From: Planctomycetota bacterium
Lineage (GTDB): Bacteria; Planctomycetota; SZUA-567; H5-PLA8
Reading direction: 5' to 3'
Assembly: GCA_027493525.1 (NCBI GenBank)
Contig: JAOSKN010000001.1
Span: 124,001 to 188,000 of the forward strand
Length of the DNA stretch: 64,000 bases
In this document: piece by piece, positions 17,985 to 26,822 of the stretch
Position numbering within the stretch: position 1 is the first letter of the stretch
How the letters are laid out: each line of letters opens with the position of its first letter
The notes under the pieces: model-generated
Seen by the model: the letters and a program-made list of their open reading frames with translations, nothing else
Told to the model about the DNA's origin: nothing
The model's database searches: none
Position numbers and translations under genes: made by a program

Positions 17985-19259
17985 CTACGATTCTTCCTTT
18001 TCGGCCCGCTCCACCTTCGAGACGATGCGGCCCCGGCGCAGCCGCGTGATCAGTTCGTCGCCTGCCCGGACATCTCCCGGCTCGCGCACCACCCGGCCGT
18101 CGCGCGCGCGCAGCGCCACCGCGTACCCGCGCTCCAGCACCCGCAGCGGCGAGAGCGAATCGAGGCGCGCGGCGCTGGCGGCAAGCCGCTCGCCGGGTTC
18201 GCGGACCAGCCGGCCGCGCAGCGCGCCCAGCCGCGCGTGCAGGTCGTCCAGGCGCTGGCGGTGCAACTGCACGCGCTCCCCGGGGTTCCGGAAGGCCCAG
18301 CTTCCCGCGAGCGCGGCGAGCCGTTCGCGCGCGCGCTCCACCCGCCCCAGCAGGGCCGCGGGGAGTTCCCCGGCCAGCCGCTCCAGATGCTCGGCGACGG
18401 CGGCGTACTCGGGCACGACCAGTTCGCCGGCCTGGCTGGGCGTCGCGGCGCGCACGTCGGCGACGAAATCCGCGATGGTGAAATCGATCTCGTGCCCCAC
18501 GGCGCTGACGACGGGCACGCGCGAGGCCGCGATGGCCCGCGCCACGGGCTCCTCGTTGAACGCCCAGAGGTCCTCCAGGCTCCCGCCGCCGCGCCCGACG
18601 ATCATCGCGTCCACGCCGGGCAGCGCGTTGACCGCGCGGATCCCCGCGGCGATCTGCCGCGCCGCCCCTTCGCCCTGCACCGCGACGGGAACCAGGACGA
18701 TCTCGAGCTTCGGCCAGCGCCGCCCAAGCACCTTCAGCATGTCGCGAACCGCCGCGCCCGAGGGGCTGGTCACGAGGGCGATGCGCCGCGGATAGGCCGG
18801 CAACGGCTTCTTGCGCCCGGGGTCGAAGAGCCCCTCGGCCTCCAGGCGGGCCTTGAGCGCCTCGAAGGCCGCCGAAAGCGCGCCGACGCCAGAGGGCTCC
18901 ATGCGCTCCACCACGAGCTGGTACTGCCCGCGCGCCTCGTAGACGCTTACGCGCCCGAAGGCCAGCACCTGCATGCCGTCGCGCGGCTCGAAGCGCAGGC
19001 TCGAGGCGTGGCCGCGCCAGAGCACGCAGGAGAGTTGCGCGGCCTCGTCCTTGAGCGTGAAGTAGCTGTGCCCGCTGCCATAGCGCCGGAAATTGGAGAT
19101 CTCGCCTTCCACCCAGGCCGGCGGAAAGCCGGACTCCAGAGCCAGCTTGATCTGCAAGGTCAATTCGGAAACCGTGCGCGCCCTGGGGCGGCCGGATTCG
19201 GGGTCGGGTTCGGGGCGCGGTGCGCCGCGCGCGGGGTCGCGGAAGCCTCGGCGGGCCAT
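17985..19259 (-). CDS. xseA: Exodeoxyribonuclease VII large subunit
   Basis: XseA with XseB degrades single-stranded DNA in both directions into oligonucleotides during repair. The 424-residue product has the N-terminal OB fold (VEGEISNFRRYGSGHSYFTLKD), then the catalytic domain with RIALVTSPSGAAVRDML, VGRGGGSLEDLWAFNEE and SAVGHEIDFTIADFVADVRA. A coiled-coil part follows, then the C-terminal LERGYAVALRARDG. Length and order are normal. No xseB is adjacent, which is unusual since the pair is often clustered. It is convergent with the SDH-type protease gene. Confidence 0.97.
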   Translation of the reverse strand: MARRGFRDPARGAPRPEPDPESGRPRARTVSELTLQIKLALESGFPPAWVEGEISNFRRYGSGHSYFTLKDEAAQLSCVLWRGHASSLRFEPRDGMQVLAFGRVSVYEARGQYQLVVERMEPSGVGALSAAFEALKARLEAEGLFDPGRKKPLPAYPRRIALVTSPSGAAVRDMLKVLGRRWPKLEIVLVPVAVQGEGAARQIAAGIRAVNALPGVDAMIVGRGGGSLEDLWAFNEEPVARAIAASRVPVVSAVGHEIDFTIADFVADVRAATPSQAGELVVPEYAAVAEHLERLAGELPAALLGRVERARERLAALAGSWAFRNPGERVQLHRQRLDDLHARLGALRGRLVREPGERLAASAARLDSLSPLRVLERGYAVALRARDGRVVREPGDVRAGDELITRLRRGRIVSKVERAEKEES

Positions 19260-19399
19260 GCGCCCAGCGTATCCCCGCGGCCAGGACCTGCAACGCGCGG
19301 TATCCCGCCCGCCCGAGCCACTTGCCTTTTATCCACGTTCTGGCTAAACCTATGCAACCTTAATAAGTTCATTAGACTCGCACACCGGAGGCCGAGACC

Positions 19400-20050
19400 A
19401 TGGGGCGCAAACGCATCCATCCGCAGAAGAAGAAGAACGTGCTGGCCGGCATGGCCGATACCCCCGGCAGCCGCAGCCTCTCGAACCTCGCCAGCAACCC
19501 GCAGATGCTCTTCCAGGCGCTCGCCGAGAAGCTCGGCGGAGTCGCCGCGCTGGGCAAGTTCCTGGGCTGCTCCCGCGCCACCGCCTACAATCTGGTCGCC
19601 GGGCGCAAACGCTGGTCGGCCGAGTACCTCTCCAAGGCGCTCGGCGCCATGGGCGACAACCCCGTGGTCAACGTCGAGGCCACCGCGCACGGCGGCTACG
19701 ACCTGGACGAGAAAACCTATCGCTACATCAAACCCCAGGCGCTGGTGCTGGACTGCGACGGCGCGTTCCAGGTGAAAGGCAACGCGATGTGGCCGCTCGT
19801 GGGCCACGATCAGTTCGTGCTGTACCGCAACGCGAAAGCCGAAGACCTGCAGCCCGGCGATGTCGTGCTCGTGCGCTCGCAGGGCGAAACCCTGGTCCGC
19901 GCGTGGCATCCGAACGAAGAGCGCAAGGGCGAGGTCTTCCTCGGCGCGCTCTACCGCGGCCCGCGCGAGTATCGCAAGGACCTCTTCCAGTCGCACAAGA
20001 TCAAGGATCTCAGCGAAGTCCGGAAGGTCGTGGGCGTCTGGATGGGATAG
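19400..20050 (+). CDS. HTH-S24-type repressor with substituted catalytic residues
   Basis: This 216-residue regulator has an N-terminal helix-turn-helix (LAEKLGGVAALGKFLGCSRATAYNLVAGRKRW, about residues 42-73). Its C-terminal domain follows the S24 (LexA/CI) pattern: FQVKGNAMWPLV, LQPGDVVLVRSQGETLVRAW, and a closing VRKVVGVWMG. The S24 nucleophile Ser of GDSM is replaced by Ala129 (GNAM) and the catalytic Lys by Arg167. Self-cleavage is therefore not expected, and the domain may act only in dimerisation or ligand sensing. GGAGG lies at 19387-19391. No phage genes are nearby. Targets are unknown. Confidence 0.75.
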   Translation: MGRKRIHPQKKKNVLAGMADTPGSRSLSNLASNPQMLFQALAEKLGGVAALGKFLGCSRATAYNLVAGRKRWSAEYLSKALGAMGDNPVVNVEATAHGGYDLDEKTYRYIKPQALVLDCDGAFQVKGNAMWPLVGHDQFVLYRNAKAEDLQPGDVVLVRSQGETLVRAWHPNEERKGEVFLGALYRGPREYRKDLFQSHKIKDLSEVRKVVGVWMG

Positions 20051-20120
20051 GCGAAGGTATCGTCCGGCCGGCGCAAGCCGCCATTCGCGGAACTCGGCTA
20101 ACCCGAAAGGAGAACGGCTC

Positions 20121-20564
20121 ATGTTCTCGAATCACATGCTTCTTACCCTCGCGGCGCTGTCGGTGCTCACGGCGCCCTCCGTCTTTGCCCAGGGCGCGAC
20201 CCGGGCTACGGGCGAGAGCGGCCATTGGCGCGTGACGCTTACCCCCGCCAAGAGCGAAACGAAAAAAGACAAGAAGAGCGAGTCTGCCGAGTCCTCCGAT
20301 GCGGCGGCATATGAAGACAAATTGCACTTCGCCGGCGGCAAATTCAACTCGCGGGTGAACTCCAAGCGGGGCTTCCCCGCGGCGGATTATCAGGGCGGAG
20401 GCCGGGATGCCAAGGTCGCGGTGACGGTCGAGCAACGAAGCGCCGAGCACGGCACGGCGCAGTGGGCCTTGAACGTGGACGGCGATTCCATAGCCGGCAC
20501 GCTCACCTGGATCGATGGGACCGCCAAGCTGGTCTATCAGGTGGAAGGCACGCGCATTCCTTGA
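20121..20564 (+). CDS. Small secreted protein
   Basis: This 147-residue protein has a signal peptide (MFSNHMLLTLAALSVLTAPSVFAQG). A Lys/Ser-rich segment follows, then a C-terminal beta-strand part (AQWALNVDGDSIAGTLTWIDG) resembling small lipid- or polymer-binding barrels, although no family can be named. AAAGGAGAA precedes the ATG by 6 bp. It follows the S24-type regulator by 70 bp on the same strand. It probably acts in the periplasm or outside. Confidence 0.72.
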   Translation: MFSNHMLLTLAALSVLTAPSVFAQGATRATGESGHWRVTLTPAKSETKKDKKSESAESSDAAAYEDKLHFAGGKFNSRVNSKRGFPAADYQGGGRDAKVAVTVEQRSAEHGTAQWALNVDGDSIAGTLTWIDGTAKLVYQVEGTRIP

Positions 20565-20720
20565 CGCCTCGGTCCGGCGTTCGGCGCTGAAGCCGCGCCC
20601 ACCTGCCTCCCCGCGCGACAAGAACCTCCCGGGGCGTGCGCCCTACGTTGGCCGAATCCGCCGCGCGTGATACAACCGCTTGACGTTCACCGGTTCTGCT
20701 TGCGCGCGAGGACGCTCCCC

Positions 20721-23700
20721 ATGTTCGCTTACCCGTCGGGCAAGGACTTGCCTTCGTCCCTGGTGCTGGACCTCGTGCACGCCGAAGCGCGGCGGCAGCG
20801 AAACGAACTGGTCCTGATCCCCTCCGAGAGCATCTGCTTTCCCGAAGTGGCCGAAGTCGTCGGCTCCGATTTCGGGAACATCTACGCCGAAGGGCAGCCG
20901 GACCTGCGGCTCAGCCGGGCCAGCGCACGCCTCGCCTTCGACGAGCCGGCCTTCCGCGCCTGGCACCGCAGGCTCAGCGACGGGCGCTTCTACCGCGGCT
21001 GCCTCGAATCCGACCGGGTCGAATTGGTCGCCAAGCGCAACATCGCCGAGGCCTTCTCGAAGCTCGACGGCTCGCCGCCGGCCGACGCGATCCACGTCAA
21101 CGTCCAGGCGCTCTCCGGCGCGCCGGCCAACTTGGGCGTCTACGTGGGCCTGCTCGAACACGGCGACACGCTGCTGACGCTGGACCTCTGCCACGGCGGG
21201 CACTTGAGCCACGGCAGCCCCTTCAACGTCTCCGGCAAGCAGTACAAGGTCTTCCATTATGGGATCGATACGAAGGCCGAGGGCCTCGCGCGGCGCCTCG
21301 ATTACGACCGCATCCGCAAGCAGGCGCTCGAGCGCCGCCCGCGCATGCTCGTCGCCGGCTCCAGCGCCTACCCCTGGGACTTCGACTGGAAGACGCTCCG
21401 TGCGATCGCCGACGAGGCCGGCGCGCTGCTCCTGGCCGACATCGCGCACTTGGCCGGAATGGTCGTCGCCGGGCGGCTGAACAATCCCCTGCCTTACGCC
21501 GACGTGGTCACCTTCACCACGCATAAGACGCTCTGCGGCCCGCGCGGCGCGGCCGTCGTCACGACCTGCCGGGAGAAGGCGAAGCGGATCGACAACGCGG
21601 TCTTCCCCGGCCTGCAGGGCGGCCCGCACGTCAACGCCATCGCCGGCATCGCGCGGCTCTTCGAGCTGATCCTTCAGGACCGCGAGGGCTTCGTCGCGCT
21701 CCAGTCGAGGATCGTCGAAAACTGCGGCGTGCTGGCCGAGGCGCTCCAGGCCGAAGGCTTTGCCTTGGAGTACGGCGGCACCAACACGCACCTGCTGCTG
21801 CTCGACTTGAAGCGCTTCAAGACCAAGGGCGGCGGAAGGCTGGACGGCGAGACCGCCTCGCGCCTGCTCGAGAACGTCGGCCTGATCTGCAACAAAAACA
21901 CGCTGCCCGGCGACCGCACCGCCGCCGACAGCAGCGGTATCCGCTTCGGCACGCCCTGGCTGACGCAGCGCGGGGTGACGCGCGAGCAGTTGAAAGAAAT
22001 CGCGCGGCGCACGCGCGAGGTTCTGGGCTCGGCCGTCGCATTCCACGTCTGGGCGCCGTCGGGCGAAGAGCGCTGCCGCGGCCGCGTGGCCTTCGACACG
22101 CTGCTGGAAGCGCGCCGCGCCTTCACGGCCATCGCGCGCACGCTCCCCTACCCCGCGCGGCTCCCCGGCGGCGACGAAGTCCATTCGACCTCGGTGGTCC
22201 CGGCCACCATCGGTTCGCGCGTGGGCATCCTCGTGCGCGGCGAGAAGGCTCGCCTGGGCCTCGATCAGGTTCTCACCTGCGACGTGCTGGGGCTCGCGCA
22301 GGGCCAGGCCGCGCAGGGCTTCATGCTGATGCCCGACGGCGAGGCGCTCGACGACGTGGTCGTCTGCAACCTGGGCGGCGAGCCCAACCCCGCCTGCGGC
22401 CCGAACGGAGAAGAACGCCTGGCCCTCTTCCCCCACTCCTCGAAGTCCGAGCGCGTCCTCGACTGGCTGCGCGCGGTCTCCGACGGTTACGTGGTCCTCG
22501 ACGCGAGCGACCCGTACCTGAAGATCGACGGGCCGCTGGCGCTGGAATCCCTCCCGGTGCCGCTCCAGACCCGCGAACTTCGCGCGGCCGTGCGCGATCT
22601 GCCCAACTTGCCGGGCCTGGACGGCGCGCCCGCCGGGTCGCTCGCCGAACGCAAGCCCTTCTTCGTCGGGCAGAAGGCGCTCAAGGAGCGCCTTACGGCC
22701 CCGGCGCTGCCGGTCTTCGAGTTCAAGCCCGAGGACGGCCCGCTGAAGAAGACCCTGCTCCACGGCTGGCACAAGAACGCCGGCGCGAAGCTGGTGCCCT
22801 TCGCCGGCTGGGAGATGCCCGTCGAATATCCGGACGGGATCTTCGCCGAGCACGCCGCCGTCCGCGCCGCGGCGGGGCTCTTCGACGTCTCGCACATGAG
22901 CGCGCTGGAAGTCGCCGGGCCTTATGCGCTGGCGTTCCTGGAGTGCTGCCTTGCCAACGCCGCCTCGCGCCTGATCGACAACGAGGCGCAGTACAGCTAC
23001 CTCCTGCGCGAAGACGGCGCGGCGCTCGACGACCTCTACGTCTACCGCATCGCGCACGACCGCTTCATGGTGGTGGTCAACGCCGGGAACTTCGAACGCG
23101 ACTTCGCGTGGCTCAACGCGGTCAACGAAGGGCGCGTGCGGATCGACCCCGAGCAGCCCGGCAAGCGCGCCCCCGGCCCGGTGCAGCTCCGCGCCCTGCG
23201 GGACGCCGGCGCCGACGGGCTGCTGGACCTCGCCTTCCAGGGCCCGCTCTCGATGGAGCTGCTCGCCGAACTGGCCGGGAGCGACGCCGAGCGCGCCGCG
23301 CTGCGCGCCGGCAAGCTCAACGACATCTACCACATCTCCGTCGCCGGGATTCCCGTTCGCGCCGCGCGCACCGGGTACACCGGCGAGGAAGTCGGCTACG
23401 AACTCTTCGTCCATCCCGGCCGCGCCGCGGAACTGTGGGAGAAACTGCTCGCCCACGGCAAGGATCGTGGGGTGCGCGCCTGCGGCCTGGGCGCGCGCGA
23501 CAGCCTGCGCACCGAGGCCGGCTTCCCGCTCTTCGGGCACGAACTCGAAGGCCCGGAACAATTGAGTCTCACCGAGGCCGATTACGGCTTCGTGAGCCGC
23601 TTCCACCGGCCGTTCTACATCGGGCGCGACGCCTACATCCGGCGCCTTAGTCCGCGCCGCAAGCGGATCCTGCGCCTGCGCGGCTCGGGGCGGCGCAGCG

Positions 23701-23987
23701 TCCGCGGCGGACACGCCATCCTCGACGCCAAGGGCCAGCTCGCCGGCGCGGTGACGTCCTTTTCGTTCAGCGACCCGGAGTTCAACTTCACCGTGCTGGC
23801 CGCCGTGAACAGCAAGTTTCGGCCCGAAGAGGGCCGCACCGTCCGCGCCGTCCGCGCGACCCCGGACCAGCTCGACGGCGAGCCCGACGCGAGCAAGGTC
23901 GTCGAACTGACCGTGCTCTCGCGCTTTCCCGGCGCCGAAGAGAAAGCCGGCTGGCGGGCGAAATACGAGAAGTTCCTGAAGAAGTAA
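20721..23987 (+). CDS. Fused serine hydroxymethyltransferase-aminomethyltransferase (GlyA-GcvT)
   Basis: The 1088-residue protein joins two one-carbon enzymes. Residues about 1-450 are a PLP-dependent serine hydroxymethyltransferase with the Lys of TTHKTLCGPRGA (Lys269) binding the cofactor. Residues about 676-1088 are the tetrahydrofolate-dependent T protein of glycine cleavage (LVPFAGWEMPVEYPDGI, FDVSHMSALEVAGP, ARTGYTGEEVGYELFV, LGARDSLRTEAGFPLFGHE). Between them lie about 225 residues whose phrases (SRVGILVRGEKARLGLDQVLT, ALDDVVVCNL) resemble a worn GcvT N-terminal half. Both partners share the methylene-tetrahydrofolate pool, so fusion could channel it. No gcvH or gcvP is nearby. GAGGA at 20708-20712 fits the start. 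Confidence 0.93.
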   Translation: MFAYPSGKDLPSSLVLDLVHAEARRQRNELVLIPSESICFPEVAEVVGSDFGNIYAEGQPDLRLSRASARLAFDEPAFRAWHRRLSDGRFYRGCLESDRVELVAKRNIAEAFSKLDGSPPADAIHVNVQALSGAPANLGVYVGLLEHGDTLLTLDLCHGGHLSHGSPFNVSGKQYKVFHYGIDTKAEGLARRLDYDRIRKQALERRPRMLVAGSSAYPWDFDWKTLRAIADEAGALLLADIAHLAGMVVAGRLNNPLPYADVVTFTTHKTLCGPRGAAVVTTCREKAKRIDNAVFPGLQGGPHVNAIAGIARLFELILQDREGFVALQSRIVENCGVLAEALQAEGFALEYGGTNTHLLLLDLKRFKTKGGGRLDGETASRLLENVGLICNKNTLPGDRTAADSSGIRFGTPWLTQRGVTREQLKEIARRTREVLGSAVAFHVWAPSGEERCRGRVAFDTLLEARRAFTAIARTLPYPARLPGGDEVHSTSVVPATIGSRVGILVRGEKARLGLDQVLTCDVLGLAQGQAAQGFMLMPDGEALDDVVVCNLGGEPNPACGPNGEERLALFPHSSKSERVLDWLRAVSDGYVVLDASDPYLKIDGPLALESLPVPLQTRELRAAVRDLPNLPGLDGAPAGSLAERKPFFVGQKALKERLTAPALPVFEFKPEDGPLKKTLLHGWHKNAGAKLVPFAGWEMPVEYPDGIFAEHAAVRAAAGLFDVSHMSALEVAGPYALAFLECCLANAASRLIDNEAQYSYLLREDGAALDDLYVYRIAHDRFMVVVNAGNFERDFAWLNAVNEGRVRIDPEQPGKRAPGPVQLRALRDAGADGLLDLAFQGPLSMELLAELAGSDAERAALRAGKLNDIYHISVAGIPVRAARTGYTGEEVGYELFVHPGRAAELWEKLLAHGKDRGVRACGLGARDSLRTEAGFPLFGHELEGPEQLSLTEADYGFVSRFHRPFYIGRDAYIRRLSPRRKRILRLRGSGRRSVRGGHAILDAKGQLAGAVTSFSFSDPEFNFTVLAAVNSKFRPEEGRTVRAVRATPDQLDGEPDASKVVELTVLSRFPGAEEKAGWRAKYEKFLKK

Positions 23988-24014
23988 GCGAAGACCCGCG
24001 AAGGCGGCAAGGAA

Positions 24015-24428
24015 TTACGGCGCGGGCGCGCGCGGCAGCAGCGGCGCGGCGGGCTCCTGCGGCTTCCGGGCCTGCCCCTGCGCGTAGCCGAAGGTCGCGC
24101 CGGCGATCAGGGCCGAAACCGCCAGCGCCACCACCAGCGCCGCGTTCGAGATCCGCGCGCGAATCAAGAGCCACAGCCCGTACAGCCCGAAGAAGGCCAT
24201 CGCGAAGACCGGCGGCAGGACTTCCAGCGCCAGCACGTCGCCGCGCGCGAGCCGGTCTGGCTCCGGACCCACCGCCCACGCGATGAGAACCGCCAACCCC
24301 AGCAGCAGCACGCCGCCGATCCTGCCGATCAGCTTCTGCCGCTGCTTCCGCGCAAAGAGCGCCGCGCGCTGGCTCTTGGTCAGGTGGACCGTTTGGGTCG
24401 AGGTGAGGATGGAGGAGCCTGTGGTCAT
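24015..24428 (-). CDS. Hypothetical membrane protein
   Basis: This 137-residue protein has a charged N-terminus followed by three hydrophobic segments (IGGVLLLGLAVLIAWAVG, VFAMAFFGLYGLWLLI, ALVVALAVSALIAGATFGYA) and a Pro-rich tail. The function is unknown. The ATG at 24428 is preferred because a promoter-like TGTTATATT lies upstream at 24442-24450, which would exclude longer starts. The gene is convergent with the SHMT-GcvT gene. Confidence 0.65.
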   Translation of the reverse strand: MTTGSSILTSTQTVHLTKSQRAALFARKQRQKLIGRIGGVLLLGLAVLIAWAVGPEPDRLARGDVLALEVLPPVFAMAFFGLYGLWLLIRARISNAALVVALAVSALIAGATFGYAQGQARKPQEPAAPLLPRAPAP

Positions 24429-24441
24429 AATGTGCATGAAC

Positions 24442-24471
24442 AATATAACATGCTGCACCTTGTGGCGTCAC
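24442..24471 (-). promoter_or_regulatory. Candidate extended -10 promoter
   Basis: On the minus strand GTGACG (24471-24466) is followed by TGTTATATT (24450-24442), an extended -10 pattern. Transcription would start near 24435, just upstream of the ATG at 24428. Confidence 0.35.
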
Positions 24472-24546
24472 GCGCGATTCGGTCGAATTCGCGTGCACCT
24501 GTGATCCAAGTATACCCCATAGACTTGTGGCGGGGGCCTCGCCCGA

Positions 24547-25452
24547 CTAACGATTTCTGCCTTGCTGCTCTTGTAGGGCTTTGATGCCGGTCAGTTCCCG
24601 GTCCAGCGCATCCTGCAGCACCTTCTGCAACTCGGCATCGGGCTCGCGGTCGATCAACCACCGATACTTGTCTATGGGCGGAAAGCCCCTGTAGGTCTGC
24701 GCAGCGTCGAACTGATTCACAAGCGGTTCCACCCGCGCCCAGACGCCCTGATACCGGAGCTCATCCGACGCCGAATGGAGGTTCAATTTCGCCGAGTTGT
24801 ATTCGGAAACCAGAAGCGCATACCGCATCGCCAGATCGCGGCCGGGGCTGACGCGCTTGTGGACGAACGGGCAGTAGACCCAGTTCACGATCACCTGCTG
24901 CCCCTTGCCTTGCTCAGGCCGCCCCACGCCGAGGTTCACTTCGTCGTATGGCAGCGGTTCGCGCAAGAAGCCCGCGGCGCGCGCGTCCTCGAGAAACCCG
25001 CGCAGGCGCGCCTCGGTCAGGTTCTCTCGGGTCAGTTTGACGAACTCCTCGGTCTGAGCCTCGGGCAAGAGAAAGTCGAGCACCACCGTATCGACCTCGT
25101 GAAGGTTGCGGACGTAGGCCTGCGTGCCGGTCGCGAAGAGCGCGGCGGAGAAGATCGCGGCCAGCAGCGCGGCCAGCGAGAAGCGGCGCTGGAGCAGGAT
25201 GAACCCGCCGAGCAGCCCGCAGAAGGCCGCGCCGAGCGTCATGGGTACGCCTTTCCAGGTCTCGGGAGCGAAGGGCAGCGCGCCAAGCGGGCTGTGCATC
25301 AAGAGGCCGGTGAGCGTCGCGCAGACGGCGAGCAGCGCGAGGGCGGCGAGGCGCAGGGGCCAACGGCGGGGCGCTCTGGCGGTATCCCTTCCCGCGCGAG
25401 CAGGATCGCCGTTCGGGTTCTCTCCATGGAGCCCAGCGGTCGATGACGGCAT
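24547..25452 (-). CDS. Membrane protein of unknown function, paralog of the gene upstream
   Basis: This product of about 301 residues has three hydrophobic segments in its first 130 residues, including SPLGALPFAPETWKG, LGAAFCGLLGGFILL and RRFSLAALLAAIFSAALFA. A soluble domain of about 170 residues rich in charged helices follows. The start at 25452 is fixed by a TAATG overlap with the stop of the upstream gene (25454-25450). The pair shares TWKG/VWKG, a QRRFSLAA/LRRFSLAA segment and a similar overall plan, showing tandem duplication. No known family is recognised. The topology suggests a cytoplasmic or periplasmic domain held at the membrane. Confidence 0.75.
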   Translation of the reverse strand: MPSSTAGLHGENPNGDPARAGRDTARAPRRWPLRLAALALLAVCATLTGLLMHSPLGALPFAPETWKGVPMTLGAAFCGLLGGFILLQRRFSLAALLAAIFSAALFATGTQAYVRNLHEVDTVVLDFLLPEAQTEEFVKLTRENLTEARLRGFLEDARAAGFLREPLPYDEVNLGVGRPEQGKGQQVIVNWVYCPFVHKRVSPGRDLAMRYALLVSEYNSAKLNLHSASDELRYQGVWARVEPLVNQFDAAQTYRGFPPIDKYRWLIDREPDAELQKVLQDALDRELTGIKALQEQQGRNR

Positions 25453-26408
25453 TACCACTCGCTGAAGCCCTCTTTCAAGGTATCGCGAATCGCCTTAATC
25501 CGATTCGCCAAGGCCGGATCCGCTTCACGCTCCGACAGCCAATCGAAAGTCGGGCGCATGTCCTCGAGACTCCTCATGGGCGGCAACCGCCCCACCCCTG
25601 GAAAGCGAACAAAGAAGTCGCTCACCCACAACGCCTCCGTCAGCACCAGAAGCGCATGATCCATTTGCAGATGGGCTTCGATCCCGCCGCCCCTTAACCT
25701 CTCGATCCGAACGGGAGCGTCATTTCCCGGTCCGGCCGCGAAGCACGCGACTCCTTCCGCATACCGCATGGCAAACGCCCTGGATTCCGCGCGCCTGCGC
25801 GGATGCACGTACGGCAAATACGTGAACTCCACGTACACCTCCACGTCGTCGATCCCTTCGCTCCCGAATCGGATATCCACCTGCGTGAACTCGACGCCGT
25901 TCGGCGCGTAGCCGGCCTCGGCCAGATCGCGCGCGAAGTCGGTCAGGCGCTCGCTCGTAAGCTGCCGTGACAATTCCTTCAAGACCTCCTCGCGCCGTTC
26001 GACGGGGATCTTGACGACAAAGCTGTTGCGGTCGAGGTCAAAGATGCCGTAGGCGTAGTTGTGGCACCAGCTCGTCAGCGCCCCCGCCAGGACCATGCTC
26101 GCCAGCACCGCCGCCAGCGAGAAGCGGCGCAGCGCCAGCAGCAGCGCGCCGTAGCAGCCCAGGAAACCCGCCGCGAGCAGGTAGACGTCCCCCTTCCAGA
26201 CCGTCGGCGCGAACGAAAGCGTTCCCATCGGGCTGCGCGCGAAGGCCCACGTCAGCCCCGCCGCGCCGCTGAGCATCAGGAGTCCCACGGCGGCCAGCAC
26301 GCGCGAGCGCTTCGGCGGGGCAGCGGGTTCGGATGCGGCGGGATTCGGATCGGGCACGCGCGGGCTCCAAGGCGCGCCCATGCTACTCGATTCCATGGCG
26401 GGCGGCAC
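25452..26408 (-). CDS. Membrane protein of unknown function, tandem paralog
   Basis: This is the upstream member of the pair, up to 318 residues. After a Pro/Ala-rich start it shows the same three-helix plan (LAAVGLLMLSGAAGLTWAFA, LLAAGFLGCYGALLLAL, FSLAAVLASMVLAGALTSW). The soluble C-terminal domain contains the phrase VEFTYLPYVHPRRRAESRAFAMRYAE, which parallels the VNWVYCPFVHKRVSPGRDLAMRYALL segment of the downstream copy. The exact start is unclear: ATGs at 26408, 26396 and 26381 are all possible and no strong ribosome site is seen. The conserved Pro-Tyr/Phe-Val-His segment may be a functional site. Confidence 0.72.
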   Translation of the reverse strand: MPPAMESSSMGAPWSPRVPDPNPAASEPAAPPKRSRVLAAVGLLMLSGAAGLTWAFARSPMGTLSFAPTVWKGDVYLLAAGFLGCYGALLLALRRFSLAAVLASMVLAGALTSWCHNYAYGIFDLDRNSFVVKIPVERREEVLKELSRQLTSERLTDFARDLAEAGYAPNGVEFTQVDIRFGSEGIDDVEVYVEFTYLPYVHPRRRAESRAFAMRYAEGVACFAAGPGNDAPVRIERLRGGGIEAHLQMDHALLVLTEALWVSDFFVRFPGVGRLPPMRSLEDMRPTFDWLSEREADPALANRIKAIRDTLKEGFSEW

Positions 26409-26429
26409 GGCTTGGCGCGCCGGCCAGGC

Positions 26430-26822
26430 TCACTCCGTGCTGTTCGTCGCGATGGTGGTGCTCTTCAGGCGGATCTTGTGCGTCTTGCCTTCCCGGTCGA
26501 TGCTGAATTCGCCGCCGAAGACGTCCTTGTACGGCCCGTCCTTCCAGGTCACGGTCTTGCTCGCCGCGTCGTACGCATAGTGCCCTGTGCCGGACTCCTT
26601 GCCGCCGGGCAGCAGGACGCGGTAGACGCCGTCCTTCTCCAGCACCAGCGTGCCCAGAGCCAGCGGCGGGGATCCAACCCTGCCGTAGGACAGGATGCGA
26701 TATTCCCCCAGACGCGGGCTGGCCGCTTCGGCCTGCGCCTCCTCCTTCTTGGCCTCCTCGCCGCGCGCGGCGGAGCAGACCAGGGCCAATAGCAGCAAGG
26801 CGGGGAGTTGGGCGCGCGGCAT
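26430..26822 (-). CDS. Small secreted protein
   Basis: This 130-residue protein has a signal peptide (MPRAQLPALLLLALVCSAARG), a Glu/Lys/Ala spacer, then a compact beta-rich domain (YRILSYGRVGSPPLALGTLVLEKDG, TVTWKDGPYKDVFGGEFSIDREG). The pattern suggests a lipocalin-like or beta-sandwich fold but no family can be named. AAGGAC precedes the ATG. It is transcribed on the same strand as the membrane paralogs downstream, with only about 20 bp between them. Confidence 0.68.
   Translation of the reverse strand: MPRAQLPALLLLALVCSAARGEEAKKEEAQAEAASPRLGEYRILSYGRVGSPPLALGTLVLEKDGVYRVLLPGGKESGTGHYAYDAASKTVTWKDGPYKDVFGGEFSIDREGKTHKIRLKSTTIATNSTE

Noticed and set aside
19400..20050. Prophage repressor marking a phage island
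   Set aside because: Neighbours are xseA and a small secreted protein; no integrase, phage structural gene or attachment site is seen.
20565..20720. A glycine riboswitch upstream of the SHMT-GcvT gene
   Set aside because: The leader shows no recognisable tandem aptamer core; it is short and GC-rich with no conserved riboswitch motifs.
20643..23714. A 1023-codon open frame on the minus strand opposite the SHMT-GcvT gene
   Set aside because: It is antisense to a clearly conserved gene and its translation is low-complexity Arg/Ala/Glu/Val, typical of GC-rich shadow frames.
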